From NCBI GenBank assembly GCA_947184155.2, contig CAMXCT020006761.1:206929-270928 (forward strand): a stretch of DNA of 64,000 nucleotides, written 5' to 3'. Positions 10,929 to 22,429 of this stretch are shown here, one piece after another. Numbering within the stretch: position 1 is the stretch's first letter; each line of letters begins with the position of its first letter. The DNA is from Cladocopium goreaui (Eukaryota; Sar; Dinophyceae; Suessiales; Symbiodiniaceae). Position numbers and translations under genes: made by a program. The notes under the pieces are model-generated. The model was not told the origin of the DNA. It saw only the letters and a list, made by a program, of their open reading frames with translations, and did no database searches.

Positions 10929-11105
10929 TTAGCCCCTAAGGGGAAAAGAGCCTCTGGCATTTAAGGGGTGGAATTGTTTCACAGGGGCTGAAATCATTGT
11001 GTTCATGGTTTTGACCATGTTGGCATCCAGATAAGATGTAATTGGGACAAATTGGATCACTCCATACTCAGGTCTTGAACAGCAAAATGTAGCAATCCTG
11101 ATCAT
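10929..11105 (-). CDS. Candidate minus-strand exon
   Basis: On the minus strand ATCAG| near 11100 is followed by an open frame encoding RIATFCCSRPEYGVIQF and on to about 10930, with protein-like composition. It borders the AT block. The peptide contains ISAPVKQFHPL, echoed by ISAPLGSFSPL in the minus-strand translation near 14.8 kb, because both come from the AGGGGCTGAAAT motif. Part of this ORF may therefore be repeat-derived. Confidence 0.35.
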   Translation of the reverse strand: MIRIATFCCSRPEYGVIQFVPITSYLDANMVKTMNTMISAPVKQFHPLNARGSFPLRG

Positions 11106-11159
11106 GGGTGGCTGGGATGTATCCTCTGCCAATTAAACTTGGTTTTGATCAAGTTGCTA

Positions 11160-11515
11160 AGTAAAGGTTCAATTTGAAATTTTCCTCATGAACACATCAG
11201 GGGCACCAGAAGACTCCACAGGGTGTGACCAGAATTTAGGTATCATATGGCATCATAGTATAAACTGCTGCCAAGCGCAAAAGTCTGATAATTAAGTACT
11301 TCCTGGGGCATTCGAATTTGGAGTATTCATGCGTTAAATGCAGAAAGCAGAATCAGTATTCAGTCATAAACATCTTTTATACCCAGAAACACTATATAGT
11401 TTTAAACCGGTGGTTTTGTTAGAGGTTGGGGTATTACTGCGTGAGCAAGATTTGGGCATTCATTCATTGGTAGCTTCAGGGTCATTCATTCATGAGCAAT
11501 TGCTACTTTATAGGG
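11160..11515. other. Non-coding leader to the CATGAG array
   Basis: AT-rich DNA with scattered CAT/CATG steps, grading into the array from about 11455. No gene supported. Confidence 0.5.
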
Positions 11516-14500
11516 CTAATCATGCATGAACAACTACTCATGTGCAAACAAAACATCATGAGCAGTTGCTCATATAGGGGCACCCATGCATGAGCAGCTA
11601 CTCATGTGAAAAAAAGGCACTCATGAGAAGCTGCTCAGAGGGGTACTCATGCATAAGCAGCTGCTCATGTGCAAAAACACTCATGAGCGGCTGCTCATAA
11701 AGAGGGGTACTCATGCATAAGCAGCTCCTCATGTGCAAAAAAAACACTCATGAGGAGTTGCCCGTATAGGGGTACTCATGCATGAGCAGCTACTCATGTG
11801 CAAAAAAACACTCATGAGTAACCAAAAAAAAATCATGAGCAGCTCAAAAGTCATGAGTGGCCTATTAAAGGCAAAAACACATGAGTATATAACCCAAAAA
11901 ATCATGAACAGCTAAAAAAAACATCATGAGTAACAAAAAGCACATGAGCAGCTCAAAAATCATGAGTAGCCAATTAAAAAAACACACACTAAAAACTCAT
12001 GAGCAACAAATGACAACATGAGAAATGCAACAGTCATGAGTATCCTTGCTAAAACCACCAAAAAAATGAGCAGGGAATAAACACATGAGAAACTCAAAAG
12101 TCATGAGTAGCCTTGAAAAAAACAAATCATGAGCAACAAAAACAAAAATCATGAAAATCTCGAAAGTTATGAGTAGCCTTTATCAAAAAAAAAAATCTAA
12201 AAACTTTTGAGAACCCATTAACAACATGAGAAATTCAAAAGGCATGAGTAGCCTTACTAAAAAAACAAAAAAACACATGAGCAGGAAATCAAACCTTGAG
12301 AAACTCAAAAGTCATGAGTAGCCTCTTTGACAAAAAACACATAAAAAAACTCATGAGCAACAAATGACAACATGGGAAACTCAAAAGGCATGAGTAGCCT
12401 TACTGCAAAACACACATGAGCAGGAAATAGAAAAAATGAGAAGCTCAAAAGTCATGAGTAGCCTTTATTAAAAGAAAAAACTACAAACTCATGAGCAACA
12501 AATGACAACATGAGAAATTCAAAAGGCATGAGTAGCCGTACTAAAAAAAAACACATGAGTAGCCTTATTAAAAAAGAAGAAAACATGAGCAGGAAATAAA
12601 AAAAAACATGAGAAACTCAAAAGTCATGAGTAGCCTAAAAAAAACATAAAAGTTCACGAGCAACAAATGACAACATGAGAAACTCAAAAGGCGTGAGTAG
12701 CCTTACTCAGAAAACCATCATACTCATGAACAGCTACTCATGTGCCTCATGTGCAAAAGAAATGACACTCATGAGCAGCTGCTCATATAGGGGTACTCGT
12801 GCATGAGCAGCTGCTCATGAGTGCAGAATCAATTTGTTCATGCATGAGCAAAATCTAAGGGGCGGAAATACCCGTCTAAGGGGCGGAAATACCCGTCTAA
12901 GGGGCGGAAATACCCGGTCATGGGATCCAAAGCCATGAATAGCTCAAAAGTGATTGATGAGCAGCCTTTAGAAAAGAAATAAACATAAAAAGTCATGAGC
13001 AACAAATAAAATAATCAGAAACCCACAAGTCATGAAGATTAAAAAAAAAATACATGAGAAACCCGCACAAAATCATAAGCAGCTCAAAAGTCATGAGTAG
13101 CCTATTAAAGGCAAAAAAACATGAGTAACCCAAAAAAACATGAACAGCTAAAAAAACATCATGAGTAACAAAAAGCACATGAGCAACTCAAAAATCATGA
13201 GTAGCCAATTGAAAAAACTAAAAACTCATGAGCAACAAATGACAACATGAGAAGTTCAAAAGTCATGAGAAGCCCTACTAAAAAAAAAAACAAAACACAT
13301 GAGATTAGAACATGAGAAACTCAACAGTCATGAGAAGCCTTCATTAGGAAAAAAAACATAAAAACTCATGAGCGACAAAAAACAATGTTCATGAGAATCT
13401 CAAAAGTCATGAGTAGCCAATAAAAAAAACACAAAGCAAACAACTAAAAACTCACGAGCAACAAATGACACCATGAGAAATCCAAAAGGCATGAGTAGCC
13501 TTGCTAAAAAAATGAGTAGCCTATTTAAAAAAATGAACAGGAAATAAAAACATGAGAAACTCAAAAATCATGAGCAGCCTTCATGAAAAAAAACAACTCA
13601 TGAGCAACAAATGACAACATGAGAAACTCAAAAGGCATGAGTAGCCTTACTATAAAAAAAAAACCGCGCATGAGTAGCCTTATTCAAAAAAGTGAGCAGG
13701 AAACAAAAACATGAGAAACTCAAAAGTCATGAGTAACCTTTATAGATAAAAACATAAAACTCATGAGCAACAACTGACAACATGAGAAACTCAAAAGGCA
13801 TGAGTAGCCTTGCCAAAAAAAAATGTGAGCAGGAAATAAAAACATGACAAACTTAAAAGTCATGAGTAAGCAGTTTTCTTTAAAAAAAACAAAAACTCAT
13901 GAGCAACAAATGACAACATGAAAAACTCAAAAGTCATGAGCAGCCCGAGTCAAAAAAACACATGAGCAGGATATAAAAACATGAGAAACTCAAAAGTCAT
14001 GGGTACAGTAAAAAAAAAGAAAACATGAGCAACAAAAACAAAAATCATGAGAATCTCAAAAGTCATGAGTAGCCAATTTACAAGAACATGAGTGACCCAA
14101 AAGTCATGAATAGCCTCATTAAAAAAACAAAAAACATAACTACAAAAAAAATCATGATCAGCCAGAAAGTCATGAGTAACCGAGAAGAAAACATGAGCAG
14201 CTCAAAAGTCATAAGTAGCCTTTCAAAAGATAAGAAAAAATCATGAGCAACGAAAACAAAAGTCATAAGAAACACAAAAGTCACGAGTAGCCTATTAAAC
14301 AAAAAAACAATTAGTAACCCGACGCAGTCATGAGCAGCTAATAAATCATGAGTAACAAATAAACACATGAGCAGCTCAAAAATCATGAGTAACCTTTATT
14401 AAGAAAAACACACTAAAAAGTCATGAGCAACAAATGAAAGATAAAAGCATGAACAACCCAAAAGTCATGAGTAGCCTTATTTTAAACAAATGATAACTAA

Positions 14501-14660
14501 CTAATTACAAGAAATCATGGGCAGCCTAAGAGTCATGAGTAACCAGAAAAAAAACATGAGCAACTCAAAAGTCATGAGTAGCCTGATTTACCCCACAAAA
14601 AATCAAAAGCACAAAAAAATACGTGGGCAGCTCAAAAGTCATGAGTAGCCTGATTTCAAA
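11516..14660. repeat. 3.1-kb degenerate array built on CATGAG
   Basis: The hexamer CATGAG, or its one-base variants, recurs every 10-30 bp in set phrases: CATGAGCAGCTGCTCAT in the first part, then GTCATGAGTAGCC, CATGAGCAACAAATGACAACA and CATGAGAAACTCAAAAG, separated by poly-A spacers. On this strand runs of A are frequent and runs of T nearly absent, so the array is strongly strand-asymmetric. The minus strand gives Leu/Met/Phe-rich ORFs (12993-13178, 14078-14386) that are not real genes. Near its middle (12855-12915) three perfect copies of AAGGGGCGGAAATACCCGTC interrupt the pattern. Confidence 0.9.
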
Positions 14661-14743
14661 ACAAATGAAGTAAAATCATTGATTTTTCTGAACCAGAGTG
14701 TTGGTGTGCAAATCTTTCTTGATTGGCAACTTCCAGGAAACCA

Positions 14744-14823
14744 AAGGGGCAGAAATATTTCTAAGGGGCTGAAACTGCCCAGAGGGGCTGAAATCAGAGT
14801 CAAAAAGCAGAGGGGCAGAAAAA
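14744..14823. repeat. Cluster of AGGGGC(T/A)GAAA motifs
   Basis: Four near copies (GGGGCAGAAATA, AGGGGCTGAAACT, AGGGGCTGAAATC, AGGGGCAGAAAAA) occur within 80 bp, just after the CATGAG array. The same motif occurs singly at about 10982 and three times at 12855-12915. Confidence 0.7.
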
Positions 14824-15277
14824 CGACACATGAGGAAGATTGAGGTATATATATATATATGTACATACACACACACACACGTCACATGAGCGACGGCTTT
14901 TATTTGGTTAAATGGACAATCAGATTGTGGCGTACCCCGGTTTGTCAAAAACGTCAAAATCAGGCTGTAGGAAGACCCCGAGAACGAGGTAGGCATCGTG
15001 CATAAAGCATTTAGCTATTAAAAAACAAGCGCAGCATTGGAGAACGAGGTCAGACCCCAAAAAAAACGTGACGGGACTGGAGAACGAGGTAGGAACACCC
15101 CGTCAATTGCGTTTTGTACCAAATAACATCCGCGGCTCACATATCTAATGTGTTTGATTCACTGTGTGCTATCTTTTGGACATGAGTTATCCAGTGGTAT
15201 CCAGCATGCATAGAGATCTATGCCATCCGCATTTGTGCCATCCCGTTTCGACCTGATCCTACACACCACGACTGCAG

Positions 15278-15383
15278 CAGAAGCTGTTCGAAGTCGAATC
15301 TATGCCACTCCGTGACCAAAAGAAAGGGTGTCCCACCGGTGCTGCTGGGGCTGTGTGTCACACAGTGAAGGTCGACTTCTCTG
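15278..15383 (+). CDS. Exon of a split plus-strand gene (joins 16806-16945)
   Basis: The acceptor CCACGACTGCAG and the consensus donor TCTG|GTGAGTG flank 106 open nt (35 codons + 1). The peptide contains KLFEVESMPLRDQKKG and ends HTVKVDFS. It ends in phase 1 and the exon at 16806 begins with the two bases needed (GT), giving ...DFSG-PETSAAD... . A minus-strand frame across the same bases is also open, but its splice signals are poorer. Product not recognised; further exons may lie between. Confidence 0.5.
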
Positions 15384-16805
15384 GTGAGTGATGCGACAAT
15401 TTGGATTGGGGCCCTTGGGGCATGGTTTTCTAGGATGAACATGGATGAACAACAAAAGATCCCAAAAGTGTGGTCAAAAGTGTGGTTGTTTGTCAATGTT
15501 TGTCAGTTGCATGCCCTTGAGGTCCCTTGAGTACAAAATTATTTTGGTTCCAATGGTTCCAATTCATCTAACGATTGCAACTCCTCAGAAGACACGTGGC
15601 CCGTCAAAGGGAATTGATTGGATGCATGTCTCCCCTCAGTCTCCACATAAATCTCCTCCTTGATTCTTTTTGTGGCGATGGTTTCTATTGTGGAAATCTA
15701 TCCGGTTTGGAGCTATGGTTTACTATGGTATCCTCTATAAATTGGGGAGCCAGTTAGAGCTGCGAATTGAGTGGGACCCAGTCGGACATAGTTGGCTTCT
15801 TGTGCTTTTCCCCTTTAGTTTTGCGATATACTTTTGAGAATGATGGGCCCGCAGATGTGCTTATGTGATCCTTATACGTCCGAAATGGGGCCACCGGACA
15901 TTTTAACTTGAGATATTTACAATAAGGTCTTGATAACATCTCATAACCTAGAACAAGGCTATTATAGTGACACATATAGACCATTATACATCTAATCATC
16001 TGGGTGTGTCTGAAAATGTGGATATCAATAAAATCGCCCTGTAAATCGGGATGATAGTGATTCGCCGTTGTTCCAACTTGGGCAACCTGGAAAGGCCATG
16101 TTGGGATAGTTCTGTCCTAGGCATCATTTCTTGTTACCTTTTTAAAGCTGTTCCCATGTGTTCCTCCCAAAGAAAGTATTTCCAGGATGTTACGAACGAT
16201 ATGTCCACATAATTTCCAGCTTTTCAGCTTTTCTATGTGGGGTTATAAATTGTCCCTCCAACCATTGAACCCAAGAGTAGTTTTAGATGTTTTAGTTTTA
16301 ATCGTCACAGTATGTCTGCATCATATCTCCGGGAAATCCCATTTTTACCAACGGGACATCCACTACTCAGGGAATCTATAGAGGGAATAGTTTTTAATTA
16401 TTGGGGGTCCAGATATCACTGTTGCTCCTTGAAATCCCCCTTGGAACCCCAAAATGAAGATAAATTGGTGCAAATCACTAGGTGAATTCTATGGTTCGTG
16501 GTAGATATACCATGATATAACTATAGTGTTCTTATTGGGCGAAACTAGTTTTTCACATTTGGGGGGCCACATTGAAACACGCAATAGTCCCGTTATGTCT
16601 CCATATTTTCCCCATGAATGTTGCTATACTGGGTCAACCTTGGTTAGATATTTTAGTAACTCTTGTACTTAAAAAACTTTTGCTATGGTAACATGATGTA
16701 ACATGTACATTCACCAGCTAAAGGTGAAATCTGTTTTTGCGGTATCTTAGATTCACCATGTCCCCATGAATCTTCGCCATTCTCTGCTGGTGAATTTTGC
16801 TGCAG

Positions 16806-16945
16806 GTCCCGAAACCTCTGCGGCGGATTTGATGGGATTTCATCAGTGGTTGGACGATTTGCTAGAGGCACCACGCCACGGGAGTTGGAACCTGATTTTT
16901 GGTGGGATTTCGCCATGGGATTTCCCCGTTTTTGTCGGGTTTTAG
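16806..16945 (+). CDS. Terminal exon of the split gene starting near 15278
   Basis: The acceptor TTTTGCTGCAG is followed by GT, then 45 codons and TAG (16943-16945). The peptide is rich in Trp, Phe and acidic residues (DLMGFHQWLDDLLEAPRHGS, then ISPWDFPVFVGF). The phase fits the upstream exon. No family is recognised. The minus-strand ORF 16683-16916 is a shadow. Confidence 0.55.
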
Positions 16946-17192
16946 ATGGTTTAAGCGTTTAACCATCAACATTCATGGGGATATACTTGATACATGATGG
17001 TTGCTGGTTGATAAAGAAGTATACGGGATTATTAATCTGCCTGGTTTATTGCGGATGGAACTGCCGTTCCCAACCAGCCAGTGGAAGGGATAACATTGCA
17101 GGTGTTGCCTTAATGGGTGCAAAGCCATGAACAATTTGGCTTGAAGTGTTGGACTCATTGGATGTTGGGATTTTAGACGATGAAACATTGGA

Positions 17193-17510
17193 ATGAAACT
17201 GCAGAAAAAAGAAGTGTTTTTTAGACACCACAACTTTGGCAGTTTGACCCTCAACAATCAGGGTTTAAGCCCAATTTCAGCATGTTTGAGCATTTTGTTG
17301 GATCATTTAAGCAACAGCCTCGCCAGAGATTCTGCTGCAGACATATTTATTTTCGGGGCATCTAGTCCACAACCATTAGTGACTATTAAGCAAAAAAAAC
17401 GAACCAGCGGACGTCGAAGATGGCAACAGGAATCAGTGAGAAGATTCCGTCAACAACAACAACAACTGAATCAACTGGGACCGCATAGACTAGAGCACTA
17501 TGTTATCAAA
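17193..17510 (+). CDS. Candidate coding segment with a short poly-Gln run
   Basis: A 129-codon ORF. Its first 105 or so residues look protein-like (SILLDHLSNSLARDSAADIF) and then basic, with RRWQQESVRRFRQQQQQL. The remainder passes into AT-rich DNA. No recognised domain; splice boundaries are not identified. Confidence 0.35.
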
Positions 17511-17730
17511 CATTGTGGCATTTATATATTTAACAATTTTAAGGTGGAGTTTTGCAAATTTATTCCCATATGTTTCACGTGAGGTATATTTATATGACTA
17601 CAAAACTGTTTTTTTGGGGGGGGTAAAGACATGGGTAAATATCGCAGCACTAGATTCTGATTGCATAGTTAATTCATGCTACAGACGGTAAAACAACCAA
17701 ACGGTCACTAAGTATGCAAAAAATACAAAC

Positions 17731-17816
17731 CTGGTTGGTGGTTTGGAACATTTTTTTCCATCCCAACTGACTTTCACTCATATTTTTCAGAGGGGTAGGG
17801 CCCAACCACCAACCGG
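17731..17816. mobile_element. Family-2 foldback element, copy 2 (86 bp)
   Basis: Begins CTGGTTGGTGGTTTGGAACA and ends ACCACCAACCGG, with the internal TCATATTTTTCAGAGGGGTA. It is shorter than the other copies because the left half has lost the TTTTATGTTTCCATTCAG part. Confidence 0.8.
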
Positions 17817-17939
17817 AAACCAAGGTGGTGAACGTTTTCATCATTTGTTTTACATCATCCTGTCTCATGTTCCAATATGGGCTGAAAAGTTCACCCAATT
17901 CACCCAACATTGCAGGTGACTTTACATAATTGAAATAGT

Positions 17940-18611
17940 ACTAGTTTCATCATGCATGGTATGATTACACATGGCATCACATGGCCATATACATTGAAGA
18001 ATTGAAATGCATGTCCTGTATATATATATACATGGATAAACTATAACGACCTCACTCTGACGTCACTGTAAATGTACGGGAATGGCCGAACTTCTCATCT
18101 TTTAATGAATTATTGTAATTCATCCATATATCTTTATTGACGGCACCCCAAAAAGAAAGCACACCATTTAATTTATCCTTATTTTATTACGATTTTACGT
18201 TTTCTACACATAAATATCAACATATATATATATATATATTTTATCGTAGTATATTATATTATATCATATTATATTATATTATATCATATTATATTATATT
18301 ACATGTTTAAGTCACAATTATAACATATTATAACATCCGGTGTTATCACAATTGAATATCCCCAGAACTGGCAGTTCAAGTTGTGACTATTTTGGGCTTA
18401 GCAAGTGATCATTTCAGGATGTAAATAGGTCATTTTGAATGGTCTGGAGATGTTTTTTTGTTACCCTTTTGGGGGTTTCCATAGTCATGGAAAATACCCC
18501 AAGCTCGCAGGATGAACTAAATTTCTGGGAAAATCCTACTAGTAGGATGGATGATAACTAGGGCCAGGGGTACCCCCATGACGAAACGGAAACCTCCATC
18601 TATAGATCCAG

Positions 18612-18660
<49 letters not shown>

Positions 18661-18790
18661 CATATATATATACATATATATATATATGTAATATATATAT
18701 ACATATATATATATATCTACATATATATATATAATATATATATATATGTATATGTATATATATATATATCTATAATATATATATATATAT
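17940..18790. other. AT-rich stretch with TA/TATAT microsatellites
   Basis: TA runs at 18015-18035 and 18220-18240, a TATAT(C/T) pentamer series at 18245-18300, and a long (TA)n block with GTA/CTA interruptions at 18605-18790. Nothing coding is supported between them. Confidence 0.7.
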
Positions 18791-18840
18791 GTAGAGATCC
18801 ACTATTTCCGCCATAGACCTGGTAACCTGGTACCTTGTCG

Positions 18841-18925
18841 CAGGACCAGCGTCGCGACGGGCGCCTCAATATTTTCTTGAGATTCCGCGATTCTCGGGTT
18901 GAGGCGACCGTTGATTTTTGGATCT
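18841..18925 (+). CDS. Candidate exon, uncertain strand
   Basis: A GTCGCAG| acceptor is followed by DQRRDGRLNIFLRFRDSRVE in an open frame. The minus strand is also open. Low certainty; product unknown. Confidence 0.25.
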
Positions 18926-19716
18926 CCGGGGAATTTTGTGAATCCAATTTCAGTTGGAAGGTAGCAAGCAAAAGAATTTTTTGCATTTCTTTTACCATGT
19001 TTTTTGCACCCCAAGAATAAAAACATGTTTGTATGACATTTGAACATTGTAAACCTACGTATATTATAGAATCAGAATAATTTATCCCAAGAACAATGCT
19101 AGCAATAGTAATCCTCTTCCCCGTTTGAAACACCCCCATTTTTTCACAGTGGTCCTTCACCATGGTTTCATCGCCTACTTTTCACCATGGTTTCTGGATG
19201 GGATGTTTTTCCCCCGGGAAAAACAAGATATGAACGTCAGGGAACAACATAAATAAGGGGGATCTCATAGGATATGAAGATTTACCAGCAATAGAAAGGG
19301 CTCATTTTAGGGCTCATAATTCATAATGATATAAAATTGCGGGATCTATAGCCAGCAATTTGTATTTGGTGTTGTCTGGAAATGGCGCATTTCCGTATGG
19401 TCATTTGGGGAATCTATAGGTTCTAAAGTGAACATCGCAGTATGATGGCATTCTTAGAACAACATAGTGATTTCATTTCTGTAAGATAGTCCTTTACGCA
19501 GCAAAGATGATGCAGGACTCGTGTGGATTTGTTTGTGACAACTGTGATGTTCACCTTGCGAAAATGGAGATGTCACCAACTAACATTGGGATTGGGCATG
19601 GCCCAAAACCCCCCTCGAGACATTTTGGAAGATGCACAGTGGACATCTGAGAAGTCCCAATTTCATGCGTCCTTTGGTACCCTACTTTTCAGCCATACCA
19701 AAATCTTTAGTCAAAA

Positions 19717-19950
19717 ATGATTAGTAAGCAAAGTACTGCAAACCAGGATGAACCACTGCTACAGCTGGTTGCTACTAAGCAAGGTCAGCAACCACTTCCG
19801 ACGTGCAATACACATCCAATAACTGGAGTTCATTGGGGTCGAGAGTATGACATGCCTACTGATTCTGGGGGAGCAAATAAGCCAGGGATGGTAAAGGTAC
19901 ATCCCAAATGGAAAGCAAATCAACCCATACAACCGAAAAATCACGACACA
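19717..19950 (+). CDS. Candidate polar coding segment
   Basis: An open frame from ATG 19717 encodes a Gln/Pro/Thr-rich polar peptide (KQSTANQDEPLLQLVATK, then HWGREYDMPTDSGG) and stops in a TA microsatellite. No splice sites or family recognised. Confidence 0.3.
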
Positions 19951-20046
19951 CATATATATATATATAGATAGATAGATGATTTTAGATGATATCCCAACAA
20001 AGACAATCAGTTTACTTGTTGACGTTTTTCATATATTGGCACGTGA

Positions 20047-20186
20047 ATGGCTTTGAACAGTTGGTTCCATCGTTGGTTCCATCCAGGTCCGTCCGTTGCC
20101 TGGGGTGATGCTATGGATGGAATGATGGCGGCCTGGTACATGGAAAGTCATAGCCACGTTGTTTTTCTTCAATCAAAGGTCATAGT
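20047..20186 (+). CDS. Candidate small exon with ATG
   Basis: ATG at 20047 opens WFHRWFHPGPSVAWGDAMDG and on, with a possible donor AAAG|GTCATAG near 20180. Trp-rich and protein-like, but unsupported by phase agreement with neighbours. Confidence 0.3.
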
Positions 20187-20491
20187 TATGGATCTGGCGG
20201 CTGCGAAAAACCGCGTGTCTCACGTGTCTCAGGCGTCAAATCCCTCTTCAAAAACATCATAAAACATAGCAAAACCACAAAACATACCACATGATCACAT
20301 GAATTTGATGCATACCATGATTTCAGGTTTGAACTTCACCCCAAAAAAAGTGGTGCCAAAAACGACTCCTTGCTGTTGAAACAGCAGCCTAAGCCGGCGG
20401 CACAGGATATGATTTTACCACCAGGCCATAGCTGTTCCATGTTGGTTCATATTGACTACTGGTCCTAGTACCAACATGATTAGATTTACAT

Positions 20492-20601
20492 CTGGTTGGT
20501 GCTTTGGAACATGAATTTTATGAATTTCCATATATTGGGAATTTCATCATCCCCACTGACGAACTCATATTTTTCAGAGGGGTAGGTATACCACCAACCA
20601 G
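20492..20601. mobile_element. Family-2 foldback element, copy 3, with flanking direct repeats
   Basis: Full-length copy (110 bp) with CTGGTTGGTGCTTTGGAACA left end and ACCACCAACCAG right end, and internal CATATTTTTCAGAGGGGTAG. TGATTAGATTTA occurs immediately on each side (20477-20488 and 20602-20613), which looks like a target duplication of about 12 bp, allowing three bases between the left copy and the element. Confidence 0.85.
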
Positions 20602-20643
20602 TGATTAGATTTAGATTTTCTTCAAGTCTGTTTTGATTTGTAT

Positions 20644-20745
20644 CTGGTCGGTGGTTTCAATCATTTGTTATTTTCCATAATATATAGGATAATCCTTCCC
20701 ATTGACTTTCATATTTTTCAAAATGGTTATTGCACCACCAACCAG
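20644..20745. mobile_element. Family-2 foldback element, copy 4, diverged
   Basis: Left end CTGGTCGGTGGTTTCAATCA and right end CACCACCAACCAG, with internal CATATTTTTCAAAATGG; the acceptor-like AG is lost. It lies 40 bp upstream of an exon-like segment. Confidence 0.7.
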
Positions 20746-20785
20746 GTAGTTTTTTCTATTCCCCGGCCTTGCTCTTTGTCAACAG

Positions 20786-20855
20786 GCGGCCTATGTTTCT
20801 CACTACGTGCGTTCCACCCTGCGTCAAGCGCAAGTACTGGCACTCCCCGTCGCAG
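20786..20855 (+). CDS. Exon of a split plus-strand gene (joins 22172-22313)
   Basis: The acceptor CTCTTTGTCAACAG and donor CGCAG|GTTTCC flank 70 GC-rich nt (23 codons + 1), encoding AYVSHYVRSTLRQAQVLALP. It ends in phase 1; the exon at 22172 starts with CT, restoring GCT and reading ...LPVAAGVSGVSLY... . Phase and composition both fit. No family recognised. Confidence 0.55.
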
Positions 20856-20924
20856 GTTTCCCGGGTTGAATCGCGGTGGCTGAATGCACCATCTGAAATT
20901 TAGCCTCTGGTGAAGTTCAGAATT

Positions 20925-21080
20925 ACCCTCTGGTAATTTAATGGTGATTCTAATGGTGATTTATGGTAATTTTATAATGGGGATTTATATAATGGGATGT
21001 TCCAGTGGATTTACCCTCTGGTAATTTGTTACAGTTAGCCATTGAAAATGGCCCATGGATGATAGCTATTACCCTCTGGA
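20925..21080. repeat. Three clustered half copies of family-1 foldback
   Basis: TACCCTCTGG occurs at about 20932, 21013 and 21071 in the same orientation. Each is followed by fragments of the family-1 interior (for example TTAGCCATTGAAAATGGCCC), without matching right ends. These look like broken or nested copies. Confidence 0.7.
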
Positions 21081-21725
21081 TGATCTCTATGGAACAGTGC
21101 CCAGGATCCATGTGGGATTTGTCTCAAAGTTGGGTACCCAACTTACCCAACAGTCCAGTCCCGTGGCTTGTGAAAAAAACATCATTTCTCCCGGCTGAAA
21201 TGCTGAAAATAAATACCTCCGTTCTGAAGGACGAGCCCAACGTAGAACAAATTCTTGGCTATGGATCTAATTTATCCATATTTATGCTGATTCCCACTAC
21301 ATCCCAGCATAATCATCTATCATGTACCCGATCCTTAAATGTCAATGGTTTGGCAAAATCTCCATTTCTGATGGTTGCCCCTTAAATTGATCCAAATTGA
21401 TAGCATTTGCATGGCAAAGTCTTTGATTTTTACTAAGTGGACTATCGAAAGATTTAGCGGTGGTATGCACCAATAGAAAAAACATATTAACATACATATA
21501 TGTATATATATAATATAGTATAATATATTAACGTGTTTATACTATACTTACATATGTATGTTTTTTAACATAGCTATTGAACATGGCCCATAGAAAGTTC
21601 CTTGATTTACCCATGAAAGGCGATCATTGTCCATGTCGGTTATGTTAGTTTACCCAGGGTTCCATCTGTGGGATGGAACGCAATCAGCAGGGATGGTTTC
21701 TCAAGGATACTTAGGTTAATCCAAC

Positions 21726-21809
21726 TACCCTCTGGTAAACTAACATAGCTATGGAAAATCACCATTTTTAATGGGAAAATCAATAGCTATGTTAAATTAC
21801 CAGAGGGTA
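21726..21809. mobile_element. Family-1 foldback element, 84 bp
   Basis: TA-CCCTCTGGTAAACTAACATAGC at the left, and GCTATGTTAAATTACCAGAGGG-TA at the right, the two arms being near-perfect inverted repeats. The middle is ATGGAAAATCACCATTTTTA. The termini with flanking TA fit a Tc1/mariner-type MITE. The left arm holds CTG|GTAAAC and the right arm ACCAG|AGGG, that is, donor- and acceptor-like sites. Confidence 0.9.
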
Positions 21810-22171
21810 TGTAAGAATGCAATCACCTATTCATCCAAGCGCACTCAGCGTCTTTGTTGACTCAGGTTACTCCATTTTTGCCCTGCTCACAGAGAAGTTT
21901 CGCTGGGAACCGCGGCTCGGATGTCGATGTCGGAAATGAGGGACGTTGGAAATCCACGTCAAAATCTGGACCATATGACATGATGTTTTGGGCCCCACAG
22001 TTACTGTATAAGTCTTAATCCCATCTATATAACTATATATAGTTATAACATGTTATAGCTACCGCAAAAGCATAGTATTTGTCTAGGCCCATTATAAGTA
22101 ATTGATCGCCACGGGGAGAGCTAATTGGTCATTTGACCAGTATATTTCGCCTAAATTCCCCCCCTTTGCAG

Positions 22172-22313
22172 CTGGGGTGTCGGGAGTAAGCCTGTATGAC
22201 ACGATGTTATATGTTTGTTTGGTACCGGGGAAACCATCACATTTACCAAAGATCACTAAACAAGTTCAAACAACAAATGGCATCATCAAGGATTTGGTTA
22301 CATGTATTCGTAG
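22172..22313 (+). CDS. Exon of the split gene starting near 20786
   Basis: A strong acceptor (AAATTCCCCCCCTTTGCAG) and donor (CGTAG|GTGGAAC) flank 142 open nt (2 + 46 codons + 2). The peptide runs GVSGVSLYDTMLYVCLVPGK, then KITKQVQTTNGIIKDLVTCI. Its start phase matches the exon at 20786-20855. Intron 20856-22171 contains several broken family-1 elements and one intact copy. Confidence 0.6.
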
Positions 22314-22429
22314 GTGGAACGACGGTTGATTGTACTTCTGCCTCTCGCAACCTTGATGATCTTGATTTTCGCTATTCTCCTTATTTTCGCAACACAAACC
22401 CTTGTAACCATTCGCTGTCGAGAAATCTT

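Noticed and set aside
10487..10960. 157-codon Ile/Tyr-rich ORF
   Set aside because: Translation of the AT microsatellite.
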